64,000 nucleotides of DNA from Calliopum simillimum. Lineage: Eukaryota > Arthropoda > Insecta > Diptera > Lauxaniidae. The notes below the pieces were generated by a model. That model saw nothing but the letters and a program-made list of their open reading frames with translations. It was not told where the DNA came from and ran no database searches. The translations under genes were made by a program, and so were the position numbers. Each line of letters begins with the position of its first letter. Position 1 is the stretch's first letter. Positions 1 to 11,611 of this stretch are shown in pieces. The stretch covers positions 27,033,187-27,097,186 of the forward strand of contig OX638368.1 of the NCBI GenBank assembly GCA_951812925.1, given 5' to 3'.

Positions 1-1970
1 TACATACCGAGATATACTCAAAAATCGTTAAAAAAACTAAAAGGTCGAAAAAAAAACGGCTGGACGTTCGATTTCGCGGTTTGCGGATTAAGATACTAGA
101 AGGGTCCCCCAACAGTATTTCAAAAAGTTAAAATTTTTTAAAAACCACCGTGATACACTAGGGGTGGTACATTTCTTGGTTTACGTTTTTAAGGTGGTAG
201 CGGATACGTTATTCAAATAAAATCAAAAACTTTAAGAGGGGTCTGAAATAGCTGTATTTTTAGGGGGTTTTTAAAATGAAAGTCCCCTTTGATTGTATTG
301 TACTATTTTTGTTAAGAAAATTTTCACAAATTTCTAAATATGAATCAAAATTTCTAGCATAAGTCTTTACATTTTTGAAAAAATCTGTAAACCCAACTGT
401 TTGACGTAAGCTTACATATCAAAATCAGAAAAGAAGAAAAAATAAAAAAGTGAAACACCCTGTCTTTAGCCTAATTAACAACACAAAAGTTTTGTTTTTT
501 CTTCTTTACTTTTCTTCATTTGCTGTGCGGTGCTAATTTATGTTATCTTTCATTATGTTGTACGTATTTTATTCCCAAATACTAGCGAATGCGATGTTAA
601 AAGTTGGTGCCAATGCTGTTTCTTTGCTGCCACAGAGCCATTGATATTGCTGCAGCAGCAGCAGGGGTCTATGCAGCACACATAGTTAAGTTCACGCGTT
701 TTGTTAGTTGTTAAACAACAGTAGTAACAACAACAACAAAAACAATAGCATTACAAGAAGCAAATACAACACAAGCATTTAACACTTCCTATTAATTCCA
801 AGTGGTAGCAGCAGCAGCAGGCAACACCAGTAAGTATCAATAGGACATGGTCAGTACCAACTCCTCATCATCATTATCATCATTTTCAAGTGGCGCAGGC
901 GCAGTGGTAGTCACTGTTAAAGCGTGTGAGCGTTTTGTTTTTTGCTTTATTTTGCTATTAAACTTTTTATTGAATTAAATTGCAAAAATTATCTTTAATT
1001 TAAAATCACTTGCAGATTTGGCTTGAGATGAAATTTCAAAGGAGAAAAATTTTAAAAATTCTGCGAAAATTTAAGAAATTTTTGACTTGTAGTTATTTTG
1101 TTATAATTTTTCCCTTCCGGTGGATTCTTTACAAAAACAGTTTTCACTTACAAAGAAAAAAAACTTTAGTTATATTTTATAAATGCAAAAGTACAATAAT
1201 TGCCAATTGATTTTACTAAATCACAGGCTTAAGGAATATTTATATTACCAATTACAGTACATGAAAAATTCTCAACATATCTATGTGACAAATCCAATGA
1301 TTTATGTTTTTCCTATACAATTTATACTTAAGAATGAAATAATGCTCAATGTTTGCAGTAATTAATTTATTGTCTTCAAATGGCACTTGCTAATTGCACT
1401 AAAGCATTTAACACCATTTTGCATATTTTTCTTCTAAGGAATACTTGTATGTATTATAGATAATATATGAACCCACATATATAACAATTTAAAGAAATGC
1501 TGCTCGGCATATTTGAGACTATTTAGAAATCTTTATTTATTTGCTGTTCAATTGATTTTCTGACATTTTATTAAGTTCAGTTTATGAGTCTTAGAACCGT
1601 GCTAAAATTTGCATATCAAGCATATAGCTACCAATATGTTTACACTTTCAAGTATATGTTATTTATGCTTAAAATTTGTATTGTTCTTTTTTTTGCTACC
1701 CTCAATTTGTAACTTTAGCTAATCATATGATTATTATATTGTTGTTTATTTTTAACTTTAATAATATTTATTTAATTCGAAAATAATTTCGTCTGCAAAT
1801 TTATTTCACTTAAGTAGTTGGACATACTTAAAGAATGAATTCACAATTTTTTTTTTGCCAGCAATAATAATGAATTTGCAAAATTCTATCTTGAATTAAA
1901 TAAATATTGAAAAATTTTATCAATTGTATGTTTGCTTTCAAACGCAAAGTAACAAATTTGCAAATTCTTT
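1..1970. other. AT-rich non-coding DNA, no gene seen
   Basis: No reading frame here resembles a protein. The stretch has short CAA/CAG runs around 650-800, poly-A/T tracts and ordinary AT-rich sequence. It is likely intronic or intergenic. The short open frames inside it look like chance. Confidence 0.6.
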
Positions 1971-1974
1971 ATGC

Positions 1975-2002
1975 AAACAAAAGACTTAAGCAACAAACTC
2001 GC
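1975..2002 (-). repeat. Dispersed 27-nt motif, copy 1
   Basis: On the minus strand this reads GCGAGTTTGTTGC followed directly by TTAAGTCTTTTGTTT. It is one of about 20 copies in the window. Strand '+' in these entries means the CAAGTTCG...TTTGTTT reading. Function unknown. Confidence 0.75.
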
Positions 2003-2189
2003 TACATAAATCGCTGTCGCTTGAATGAATATTCGGCAATTATATGGCATTTATTTGATTTGTTCTATTTATTTATTAAAAGCGCGAATTCTGATCTGCT
2101 TGTTTGCAGAGAGCATATTGGAGAGAGGATAATAGCGCAGTTTTATAAAAACACTAAAAAAAAAGAACAAGACGAAGACCATAGCAGTC

Positions 2190-2415
2190 TTGATCTTGGA
2201 CAGTGATTTGGTTTTGATATTTAGTTTTTGTCATGGGCTTGATCTTGGTCATTAAGTCTTGGTCTTGGTTTTTAAAAAATTTCTTAAGATTGTTGAGTAT
2301 TCACAATTTGAGTTTTTAAGATGCCAAAATTTGAATTGAGAGATCATCTTGATCTTGGTCTTGCAATAATATCAGCGTCTTGGTCTTCAAAAAAAAAACC
2401 AAGACCAAGACTAAT
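2190..2415. repeat. Cryptic GATCTTGGTC-type repeat
   Basis: Variants of CTTGATCTTGGTC and TCTTGGTCTTGG recur near 2190, 2238, 2262, 2348 and 2380. An inverted version, ACCAAGACCAAGAC, lies near 2400. Spacing is irregular, so this is a degenerate simple-sequence expansion, not a clean tandem array. No coding role is visible. Confidence 0.5.
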
Positions 2416-2659
2416 TTTCCTCATCACTAAGAGCAGTCATTATTGAATCCTATCATGAATCATAGCAAGTCAAGACCAAAACTGGGAACATAGCCATGCC
2501 TTGGTGGAATAAGTACTACTCTAGCAAAACGAAGAACCAAAACCCTGAGGCGATTTAACAGCGCTAGGCTGAGCGGTGAGTGGGACAAATATCGAAAAAG
2601 CCATAATTGTTTACAACAAAGAAATAAAAAGTGCTAAAAGAGAATCATAGAAGTTCTTC

Positions 2660-3124
2660 TGCTCAGATCTTTGTGATTAAAGTGGAAGTACAAAAATCCA
2701 CCGAATTTGTTCTAAAAAGTGCACTAGCTCGAACGGTTTTCTAAGGAAGCCCGACAATACCTACACAGTCGACAATAAAGAGCTTCTTACAGTCACGCAC
2801 TTTCCGGATTCTTCACTCTTTGATCTACCATTCGTGGAGTTTCATAAAATTTAACCTAAAAAATCAGCTGTACAGAAAATTTCAGAAAGGTTGGAACGAT
2901 TCCATGGGCCACAGACAAGAAGAAGCAGAATGCCAAGAGTTTCCAAACAAAGAACAAAATAGTTACTTATGATAAACAGAAAATTTATACGAAGTGTTGC
3001 AAAATTTCTCACGAAACACTGCCCACTTAGGAAACAATTCCTTAACATGCGATTAGTCCAGAATAAATTCTGTAGATTCTGTAATAAAGAAGAAGAAACA
3101 GCAAACATATTTTTAGTCGCGTAG
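2660..3124 (+). pseudogene. Non-LTR retrotransposon ORF2 3' relic (terminal zinc knuckle)
   Basis: The clearest piece is an open stretch at 3017-3124 reading HCPLRKQFLNMRLVQ, then NKFCRFCNKEEETANIF and a stop. The Cys-x2-Cys and surrounding residues match the motif that ends ORF2 of I/R1/jockey-type elements, after the RNase H domain. Sequence from about 2660 probably belongs to the same element but is broken by many stops and frameshifts. It is a dead 5'-truncated copy. It ends about 70 bp before the mariner at 3191. The clade assignment is inference; the zinc-knuckle pattern is directly visible. Confidence 0.55.
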
Positions 3125-3190
3125 CCCCACGGGATATACTGGCATGCATTAATAACATACGCCTATGGACTGACTACAAATAAAGTTTTA

Positions 3191-4447
3191 CGAAGGGCAC
3201 TACTTATATTTCGGGAACTGGCAACACTAATGTCAATAGCTAAAATCTGACAACTACGTTTTGAAGTACAAGTGCTATTTTTTTTTTTTTTTTTCATTCC
3301 AGTGAGTTAAGAAAATCAATTTGGCCAAAAAATGGAAATTTCTAGAAAAGGTTTTCGTTGGACTATTTTGCACAACTTTCGGCGTGAATAATGTCAACAA
3401 GAATGTCTCGTTGAACTCAGTTCTTTGTATGGCGATAAAGCACCATTAAAAACCACAGTATATGGTTGGTATAGTGAATTCAATTGTGGTTGGAGTTCGG
3501 TCACCGACGAATTCCGTGAAGGTCGTCCAAAATCGGTTGTTGTGCCGCAAAACATCGATGCAGTGCATGAACTGATAATGAAAGATCATCATATGGCATA
3601 TTGTGAGATGAAAACATCCTTGCACATTAGTTCCACTCCAATACATTCGATTTTACATGATTATTTAGTTGTAAAAAACGTTTGTTCTCGTTGGAAACCC
3701 CATAATTTATCAATCGCTCAAAAAAAGGCTCGCATCGTTTGGTGGAAGGAAATGATAAAAAAATTCGACAGTGGTGCTTCAAAAGACATCTATAAGATCG
3801 CGACAGGTAATAAATCATGGATGTATACGTATGAGCCGGAAAAAAATCAGCAATCTACCGTGTGGGTATTCCAAGACGAGCTAAATCCAACAAAAGTTGT
3901 TCGTGGAAGAAGCACAGCGAAGCAAATGGTCACCTGTTTTTTCGGCCGAATGGGTCATGTGGCCACTGATTGGCTTGAGCAACGTAGAACGGTCAATTTT
4001 GAATGGTACACGTCCATTTGCTTGCGAAAGTCTTCGAAGAAATTCGTAAAACCAATCCCCGAAGACGAATCATTCTCCATCATGACAATGCGAGCTCTCA
4101 CACATCTCGCGAAACATGTGAATTTTTGAGCAGTCAAAACATCGAATTGTAGACTCATCCTCCGTACAGTCCTGATTTGGCACCCAATGACTTTTCTTTT
4201 TCCCGAACATCAAAGGTAAACTGCGTGGTCAACGATTTACGAGCGCCGAAGAAGCAGTTATAGCGTTCAAAAACCATGTTTTGGAGGTATCTCAAGAGGA
4301 ATGGGCAAACTACTATGACAAATGGTTTGAACGAATGCAAAAAAGTATTGATCATCAAGGGGAATATTTTGAAAAACAAAAAAGCCATTTTCAATTAAAA
4401 ATGTTTGTTATTATTTGCTATTCCCGAAACATAAGTAGTACCCTACG
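3191..4447 (+). mobile_element. mariner element, 1257 bp, with TIRs and TA target duplication
   Basis: Left end CGAAGGGCACTACTTATATT and right end (reverse complement) CGTAGGGTACTACTTATGTT are imperfect terminal inverted repeats of about 28 bp. Both are flanked by TA (3189-3190 and 4448-4449), the classic Tc1/mariner target site. Length fits a full-size mariner. The coding region inside is broken, so the copy is not autonomous. Confidence 0.88.
3331..4390 (+). pseudogene. mariner transposase (D,D34D type), inactivated
   Basis: The coding region starts at ATG 3331 (MEISRKGFRWTILHNFRR). A frameshift near 3390 moves it into the frame that stays open from 3425 to 4129. Recognisable blocks are the helix-turn-helix region, YKIATGNKSWMYTYEPEK, and STVWVFQDELNPTKVVRGRS. 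After a frameshift near 4060 come HHDNASSHTS and PPYSPDLAPND, and the C-terminus is RMQKSIDHQGEYFEKQ. The first catalytic Asp (normally in GDESW) is Asn here; the second and third Asp codons survive in shifted frames. The family cuts and pastes DNA at TA. This copy has at least three frame breaks, an in-frame stop near 4150 and a lost catalytic residue, so it is dead. Confidence 0.88.
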
Positions 4448-4534
4448 TATCAGGGTTTGCATAAGACACCTAATTGGATCCCAAGCTTTTTCTAATTCTC
4501 GTTCTAAATTAAAAATAATATTCATAAAATGATC

Positions 4535-4645
4535 ACCTCCTGAGTTAATGCATTTCAGTGCTCGTTTAACGGACACTTTGAATCGTTTCTTGCAAAACAT
4601 CAGCCGCAATTGGTTGACTTATTGTCAACTAATCCTCTATCTGTC
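4535..4645 (-). pseudogene. Tc1-like transposase C-terminal relic
   Basis: On the minus strand, fragments such as ISQPIAADVLQETIQSVK and RALKCINSGGDHFMNI resemble the end of Tc1-family transposases, where a Gly-Gly precedes the terminus. A similar reversed block lies at 25195-25300. Only about 35 residues remain, so this is a weak family-level call. Confidence 0.35.
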
Positions 4646-5048
4646 TACAACATAAATCTCAAAGCACAATACCATTTGGCTCCATTTGTCTAATTTAAGT
4701 TTCATTAAAAATTTACGATTTTTAATTAAAAACCTGTGTTTTCTACAAAATTTACTGTATACGTGAACTTAAGGACACCCTTTATAAAATTTTTGTAAAC
4801 TTATATACTAACTAAATTCTCATTATTTATTCTAAAAAAAAGCATGCGAAAATTATTCATTGATTTGCAAACTTAGCGTTACATAAATTATAACAGAAAA
4901 TTACTTTGAAATTTTCTCAAATACAACGCAATAATTCACACAACGAAATTTTGCAAAATTTCAGTCAATCGCCAAACAAATAAGTAGAATAATTCACTCA
5001 AACGCCATGAAAGCGTAGAATCAAAAGTAAAAGACAATATTTATAAAG
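4646..5048. other. AT-rich DNA, nothing recognised
   Basis: No coding potential and no clear repeat ends. The sequence is A+T rich with short oligo-A and oligo-T runs. Confidence 0.5.
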
Positions 5049-5075
5049 CAAGTTTGTTGCCTAAGTCTTTTGTTT
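5049..5075 (+). repeat. Dispersed 27-nt motif, copy 2
   Basis: Reads GCAAGTTTGTTGC then CTAAGTCTTTTGTTT. It lies about 310 bp upstream of an inverted copy at 5385, so the pair could form a hairpin. Confidence 0.75.
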
Positions 5076-5384
5076 ATTTTATAAATGCGCTAATATGTTA
5101 TATTTTTTGGAAAATTTTTACAATATTTATATGATTTGAGTTAGAATAACGCAAATTTATGCTTAAAGTTACTCCACGCATTAATTAAGGTTCAGCAAAT
5201 GACATGAAATAAACTTTCCGGAGAAGTTTAAGTAGGTTATGTGGGGCGCGTATAATGAAATCTGCAAGAGAGGAAGCTTTCGCAGCAGAAATCTGCACCA
5301 AAAGCAGCTTTCGCAGCACATTGCTAATACACAATAATATATTGAGTTCAATAAATGTCAATACAATTGATTTAAGTTGCAATT

Positions 5385-5412
5385 AAAACAAAAGATTTAG
5401 ACAACGAACCCG
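5385..5412 (-). repeat. Dispersed 27-nt motif, copy 3
   Basis: Minus strand reads CGGGTTCGTTGTC then TAAATCTTTTGTTTT. More diverged than copies 1 and 2 but aligned along its whole length. Confidence 0.65.
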
Positions 5413-5519
5413 TTCATTAGCAGAATTTTCACAATAAAATATTAACGTGCAAAAATATTAATTAATGAAAACGATAAAAACACCATGTATGATAAAAACT
5501 GCAACACCCACAAATGTTG

Positions 5520-6110
5520 TAGAAAAAACAACAACAACAACAACAACAGCAGCAGCAACAGCACAAAAAAGCAACAATTAAAAATTTTAACTTTTTAACT
5601 TGGCATTGAATTAAATTTTATGTATTTAAACCTCCACAAATGGTAGTTTTTTGTTTCTTTTTTTGTGTTTATTTAGTGCATTTTTCAATTGTTGCAAGCG
5701 CCTTTTTTTGTGCAGTATATTGGTTGTTGTTGTTGTTGTTGCTGGCTGCTGTTTTAATTTTGCTTTTAATTTCATTTGTTTGCTGGTGAAGTTTTGTTAC
5801 AATTCTTCCATTTTTTTTTTTTTTTTTTTTTCTTTTTTTGTTTTGCTGCGCCGCTGTTGTGGCAAAATCTTGATAACTTTGACAACAACAAGCACAAAAA
5901 TTCAACAACAATAACAACAACATCAACTGCAAAAACATACAGTTAACAAAAAAACAGCAACTGCAACTGCAACAAAATCTGATATTGACGGCCACGTCAC
6001 GTCGTTTGACTGCAGAAACATAAAAAAGCACAAACGCGTTAAGAAAAGTAAGGCACACAATTAAGGCATTTGTTGTTGTTGTTGTTTTTGCTGCGGCTGC
6101 TGCTGCCACT
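5520..6110. repeat. Low-complexity CAA/CAG/GTT microsatellite region
   Basis: (CAA)n and (CAG)n occur near 5528-5566, (GTT)n near 5720-5745, a long T run at 5811-5832, and CAA/GTT runs up to 6100. The open frames across this stretch are driven by the repeats (polyPhe, polyVal or polyAla) and are not credible proteins. Confidence 0.7.
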
Positions 6111-6119
6111 TTTTTTCAG

Positions 6120-7130
6120 GATCAAGCAAAGAGCAGAGTTTATATACTATATTCAATGGAAAGAAAAAAAATATCATATGGAACTAAAGCGCCAAACTTG
6201 TGGAAAAAACAAAAAACAAACAAAAATCAATTGATACCAAAAAATTCAATTCAACTCAACTCAAATCAAAAGCGGAGAAGAGAAAAAAAAAACCAATTCA
6301 ATCAGCCAGAAAACTGCGTTGGTAACAATGTTTTTTTTTTCTTAACCTTTTGTTTGTCGCCCTCATCTGTTAAAAGGGTCTTTTCACATAAAAGTTTAAC
6401 TTAAATTAAAAAAAATATTCTGAGTAAATTTTCAAAAAATATATGTTGCCGGCAATGAGTCTGCCAAATCGGTTTATTCTACTTATTAGTAGATTTATAT
6501 TAGGAAAACTGCTAAATTTTGAAAATTTAACTAATTGCAGAGTCCCCCAGAGCCAAATCTTGTTAGTTCTAAGGCTCTGGAGAAGTTCAGAAAGCAAAGT
6601 AAGCTTTCCTAGTTAAACTCTGCTAGATTTAAGAAGAAATTGCAGAACCCTATGAAGATCTGTCTTTAATTCTGTTATAATGAACAAGAAAAGTGTTATT
6701 CATCTGAAAGAGCTCACTACATTTGTCCATTAAATATGCCTACAAAGAAAATAATATTCATCTCGTCACAGTCTCAAAAGCTATAAGGTCTCTCAAATAT
6801 GATAACTACATCATTCCTTTTTTAGTGTTTCGAAAAAACCAATGGAGCGCTTTTGATTGGTATTTGCTCGTAACTTTTTTCTTCATAAATTGAATCTCAA
6901 GTTTGCTTGAAAATTAATAGATGTGTTTTAGATGGCAGTGTGTTAACACGTAGTTATCACTGTTCTTCTACAACGAGTTTGTGTACTATCTCCTTATTCT
7001 TATTTTGTTTTACTTTATTCTGCTTTTCGTTTCCGCACCACTTCCCTCCGCTTGCCAAGACGATCGGTAAAAATGTGGTGACATTATGTTAAAATCCTAT
7101 TAAACACAGCTAAAATACAGCTAATATTTA
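6120..7130. other. No gene or repeat recognised
   Basis: AT-rich sequence with no recognisable protein, no obvious inverted or tandem structure, and no motif copy. It is presumed ancestral non-coding DNA. Confidence 0.45.
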
Positions 7131-7135
7131 GTGTA

Positions 7136-7401
7136 ATATCGTCGGGTTAAAACTACAACTAGACATCTACATGTACTGACATTTTGAGTTAAGTATACAA
7201 AAACATGAAAAAAAAAACGGATCTATGCCCCAGTTTAGTCGGTTTTTTGATATGTAGTCCTCATCCAATTTTACATAAAGAGTAAAAAGTAGAAAACTGC
7301 AAAATCCCATACAAAAAACGAAATTCAAAAAACTTAAAACGCTTTTTTCTCAAAACATGAAAAATGTAGATGTCTAGTTGTAGTTTTAACCCGACGATAT
7401 G
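7136..7401. mobile_element. MITE, about 266 bp, with 37-bp perfect inverted ends
   Basis: The first 37 bases (start ATATCGTCGGGTTAAAAC) are exactly reverse-complemented at 7365-7401 (ending TTTTAACCCGACGATAT). The centre has no coding capacity. Perfect ends suggest a fairly recent insertion or gene conversion. No clear target duplication was seen, so the superfamily is undetermined. Confidence 0.8.
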
Positions 7402-7504
7402 GCAACATCAACAGTATACTTTGTGCTTAATAACACATTACAGCTCGAAAAATCCAAAAAACTTTCTGATTGCTGTTTCTGAAAGTTCATAATGTTTCTA
7501 GCAA

Positions 7505-8465
7505 AATTACACGCTTCAACACAAAATTTGTGATGGGTTCTAACCTAGCACTTTCGATTGCTATTAATGAGCGAAAAAAACTGCCAAAGGATTTTTCGAA
7601 GTTCGGTCGTTAAACGGCGCTATAACGCTTCAAAGTTCGAAAAATCAAGTACTATGGAAAAACCATATTTTTAGGTTAAAAATTAAAATTTTTTATAAAA
7701 AATCTTTATTTCTCGTTTATAATGTCTTCTAAACATATCTTAAGCATACTCCAATGATCATTTTTTCTCAAATATTTAAAGCATATCTTATACCGTTTCG
7801 GAGAAATTTACAGAAAACTATGAAAAACTAAAAAATTATCCTCAATTTTGCATTTTTCCCTCCCACGATCCTTGTAAAATTTGGGATGGATTCTAGTAGA
7901 GCATTTTCGGATGTCATTGATGAGAAAAAAAATACTGTCAAAAGAATTTTCTTAGTTCAGTCGCAAAGCGGCGCTTTAGCGGTTCGAAGTTCGAAAAATC
8001 ATTTTTTTGAATTTTTAGAAGTATTGTTTTTCTTTATACTTGATTTTTTGAGCTTTGAATAGCTAATGCGCCGCTTTACGACCGAACTTCCAAAAATCCT
8101 TTGACAGTTTTTTTCTTCTTATCAATGACAATCGAAAATGTTCTACTAGAACCCATCCCAAATGCAAGATATGCTTTTAATATTTTGAAAGAAAATAATC
8201 ATTGGAGTATGCTTAAGCTATGTTTAGACAACATCATTAACGAGAAATAAAGATTTTATATAAAAAATTTTATTTTTTAGCCTAAAAATACTGTTTTTCC
8301 AAAGTAATTGATTTTTTGAACTTTGAACCGTTATAGCGCCGCTTAGCGACCGAACTTCGAAAAATCCTTTGGCAGTTTTTTTCCACTCATCAATGGTAAC
8401 CGAAAATGCTAGGTTAGAACCCATCCCAAAAAAAAATAAAACATTTTGTTGAAGCGTGTTATTTT
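7505..8465. mobile_element. Large foldback (near-palindromic) repeat
   Basis: The left outer arm (ACGCTTCAACACAAAATTTG near 7511, then GGGTTCTAACCTAGCAC) is mirrored at the right (GCTAGGTTAGAACCCATCCC near 8408, then TTGAAGCGTGT near 8450). A second nested inverted pair meets near 8020-8050. Shared blocks include CCGAACTTCGAAAAATCCTT and TTTATTTCTCGTT. Most of the 960 bp can fold on itself. No coding region is seen. Confidence 0.75.
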
Positions 8466-9450
8466 TGGATTTTGCTAGTTTGGTTCCAGGTCGGATTTTA
8501 TGGACCTTTAAAAATTGGATTCAAACTGGCTTTTACAAAACTTTTTCAGCTATATCTCATAAACCGTTCGAGATTTTGTTGCTTTGTCTTTCACTAAGTT
8601 TTAGCTATAAGCTAAAAAAAAAAAGTGTTCCACAAACTGGCCAAGAAAAATTGCATCTGGGGCTTCAAAATTACAAAAATGCCAAAAAATTATATTATTT
8701 TTGATCCTAGCTAGCAAACCGTTCCGTATTTTCAAACTGTTAAAACAAAATTTTAGCCAAGACTAAGCTAGACAGCTTTTGAGAGTATATCAATTGCATT
8801 TGAGTGCTTAGTTTTGTGCCTCCATATCTACGAATATCTTCTTTTGTTCTTTGAAAATTCACTTCGGCCTAAAAAGTATTTTTTAACTCATTGACCGAAA
8901 ACTGAGCTCAGATTCTTATAGAAAGAACTGCCAGTAACAAGAAAATTGATGTTGCCAAGATATGCGGTGGTCCATTTTTTTTTAACCCCTACCCTCCATC
9001 CAGTAAAACTTTGGCTTTCTGTATTTATACCCGTTTATGTTGGAATAGGAATTCCTTATTACGAATCTGAAATTGAATTTTTTCTATCACGTCAGGTTCC
9101 CGATTTATCCTTACTTTAAAGTGCAAAAGGTCTACTTAAAGCTAGATAACAAAAGCAGCAACAGGTGAAATTAATTTTTGTCAATGGATTTGGATAGCCA
9201 AAATTATTTTCAACAAGCAATTCTTATACCATTTACGAGTTAAAAGCCATTACAACACAGAGTTTTTTCAATGTCTTACAAACGATAATAATTTCATGGT
9301 CTTAGATTTTAATACGGATACATATCTGACAAACTATAAAACCTATTTTGATGAAAATTGATGGAGGCATGGGGAACATAAATGCCATACACTGGACGAA
9401 AAGAAGTCATAATCGTATAAGTGCCACGTCCACTTTTTAACGATTGGATA
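8466..9450. other. Unrecognised sequence, possibly decayed repeat
   Basis: No open frame resembles a known protein. Base composition matches the neighbouring repeats. No terminal repeats or target duplications were identified. Confidence 0.35.
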
Positions 9451-9460
9451 AGGTGGAAGT

Positions 9461-9604
9461 TACTAAACGGAGAATGACGAAATGTTGCAGAAGAAAAATT
9501 ACGGAGGGTGATTAAACGGAGAATGACAAAATGTTGCAAAAAAAAAAAAAAAAACTACGGAGAATGATTAAACGGAGAATGACAAAATGTTGCAAAAACA
9601 ATAA
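9461..9604. repeat. Short tandem repeat, about 54-58 bp x 2.6
   Basis: The block TTAAACGGAGAATGAC(A/G)AAA followed by TGTTGCA, an A-run and TACGGAG(A/G)(A/G)TG recurs starting near 9464, 9511 and 9569. A lone ACGGAGAATGACA also occurs near 9691. Units differ mainly in A-run length. Confidence 0.7.
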
Positions 9605-10930
9605 TATCACAATGATAACCGCTCTAATTTTTATTGATTTAATTATATAAAAATAAAATAATATGTTTTGTAATACAAAAAAAAATTTACACGGAGAATG
9701 ACACACACTTGAGTTCTTCACAAAATTATTAAACGAACACTCACTATTGCAAAACCGAAACTGACTAAGCTGAAAATACACTGAATCTCCTGTTTCTCTT
9801 TACTTTCAGTTCTCTATTTACTCAATATTTGAAAAATTTACAGTTAGAATAACAAAAACTGAGCGGTGATAGTCTGAAATGAGGAATCAACTTCTATGTA
9901 TGCCAACTCTATATAAAAAAAAAATTTTCGAGGAGTTAACACTGAAAAACAGTAACTGGAATTTATGTACAAACAATGTCGTTTAAGGTTTTTTTTTTAT
10001 AAAATAACGTAACATGCGAAACGGGCAAATAAGAAGTGGTAAGGAACAGCAGGGAGAATGACTTTAACGCTTTGTGACATAATTTCATAGTTTTTAAGCT
10101 ATTCGTATGGAAGCTGTGGTTAAGTTTCTGTATTAAATAGTTAAAAAATCAAATTTTAAACTTAAATATGGTTTTGACCACCAGGACATTGAATGGTACA
10201 TTTTTCGGAGACGGATAAATATGATGTAATAACTGAATTGAAAGCATCTTAAATTAATTTTCTATTAAGAAAATATGGACATTAGCCTTTTATGGAAACA
10301 CTCCTGCAGTGTTATATATTTTTTGTTGGCATTTGAAGCAATAAGATGTTGCTGTTGTTGTTGTTTGTTGCTGCTATTTCAGTACTTCTTATCCATTTTG
10401 TTCTTGGTGCATATCGCACACATGCTGGCCTTTAAATTAGCGTAAACTGTTTTACAGTCTGTTGTTGCCAGCCACCTCAACTGCTTAGTGGTAGCCACAT
10501 TTTTTTTGGATTTTTTTGCTTTTGCTGCTGCTGTTGCTGCATCTTGTGTTTATTTATTTTAGATTTATTTGATTTGTTTGTATATTTTTTTCACATTAAA
10601 AAAGTTCTTTAACGTTTGGTATTTTTATTTAGTGCAGTGCAAAGATCTTGGTAACTGAGTGCTGAATGCAGATGGAAACATTGTGAAACTTTAAAATGTC
10701 AGTGGGCTTTTTATTGCAAGAGCTGCTGAACTTAAAAAAAGTGTAACGGAAATGGCGCAAAAACCTTGACACCAAGAACTTTGACAAAGGAGCGTACGCT
10801 AGGGAGTGACAAATGTTTGAAGAAATTGCTTAATAGGCAAATTTCTTCACATTAGCTGAATATGAGTAAAAATTTTACAATTTCGTAGAATAAATCACAA
10901 ATTCCCGGAGAAATTCTAAGCTTTACGAGT
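9605..10930. other. Non-coding DNA downstream of the coding exon's donor
   Basis: If the minus-strand gene model is right, this is the start of the intron after the first coding exon. It contains GTT/CTG microsatellite runs near 10350-10380 and 10520-10545 and no further convincing exon. Confidence 0.4.
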
Positions 10931-10936
10931 ACTTAC

Positions 10937-11442
10937 CTAGCAAACATTGTTGACTGTTGTTGTTGCTGCTGCTGCTGCTGTTGTTGTTGCTGATTTGTTA
11001 CATTTTGTTGTTGTTGATGCGTCATTTGCTGCTGTTGCTGATGATGTGTATGTTGTTGCTGTTGTGTTGTTGTTAAATGTTGCTGCTGCTGTGCAGTAAC
11101 ATGATGTTGCTGCTGTTGCTGTGTTGCCGTTGTTATTTGTTGCGCATGCAAATGCTGTATTTGCTGTTGCAATACCTGCTGCTGCTGCGCATGCGGATGA
11201 TGTGGCGAATGCGAATGCGCTGAAGCTGCCGCCGCCGCTGCTGCTGCTGCGGCTGCAGCAAAATGTTGCTGATGATGCGGATGTGAATGTGAATGCTGAT
11301 GATGCGGATGTCCATGATGTTGCAAATGATGATGCATTGCTGCATTTACAGGCGTCATATGCGCAACATTATTTAGCGGTGTTGGCATTACTGGCGTTGG
11401 TGCAGTCAACAGCGGTTTTTCCAAACGTTTGTCGTTGTACAT
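10937..11442 (-). CDS. First coding exon of an unidentified Gln/His/Ala-rich protein
   Basis: The exon begins at ATG 11442 and stays open for about 168 codons to a strong donor (CTAG|GTAAGT, GT at 10935-10936). An in-frame TAA lies 30 bases upstream of the ATG, so this is the first possible Met in frame. The protein begins MYNDKRLEKPLLTAPTPVMP. His-rich and mixed His/Pro/Ser stretches follow (about residues 37-58), then a run of 12 Ala (about 62-73), then long Gln runs ending in 13 Gln before STMFA. Splitting after the second base of an AGx codon gives a phase-2 intron. Such homopeptide N-termini are common in fly transcription factors and RNA-binding proteins, but no domain is present and I do not recognise the gene. 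A translated search of annotated fly proteins would settle it. Confidence 0.72.
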
Positions 11443-11496
11443 GTTGTGGTTTTTATTGAGAACAGCAAATTAGTTGCATTTTTTATTAATTTTTAG
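11443..11496 (-). other. 5' UTR part of the coding exon, preceded by a splice acceptor
   Basis: On the minus strand TCTTTCTCTCTCACATTTACAG ends at 11497, a good pyrimidine-rich acceptor. The 54 bases to the ATG contain an in-frame stop, as expected for 5' UTR. This implies an upstream non-coding exon. Confidence 0.6.
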
Positions 11497-11564
11497 CTGT
11501 AAATGTGAGAGAGAAAGATTTTTGTAAATAAAAAAATTCATTTCTAGTGAAATTATATTAACCT

Positions 11565-11591
11565 TAGTTCGTTGCTTAATTCTTTTGTTTT
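11565..11591 (+). repeat. Dispersed 27-nt motif, copy 4 (near acceptor)
   Basis: Plus strand reads TAGTTCGTTGCTTAATTCTT then TTGTTTT. On the minus transcript it sits about 68 nt upstream of the acceptor at 11497. It is the reverse complement of the copy just inside the predicted donor at 34054. Confidence 0.75.
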
Positions 11592-11611
11592 ATAAAGTTT
11601 ATTATTGTAGT

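Noticed and set aside
5651..6109. Frames with polyPhe, polyVal or polyAla/Thr
   Set aside because: They read through microsatellites and homopolymers on both strands, with no splice or start context.
11121..11459. Plus-strand and second minus-strand frames over the polyGln exon
   Set aside because: Shadows of the CAG/CAT-rich exon in other frames. Only the frame with the ATG, upstream stop and donor is coherent.
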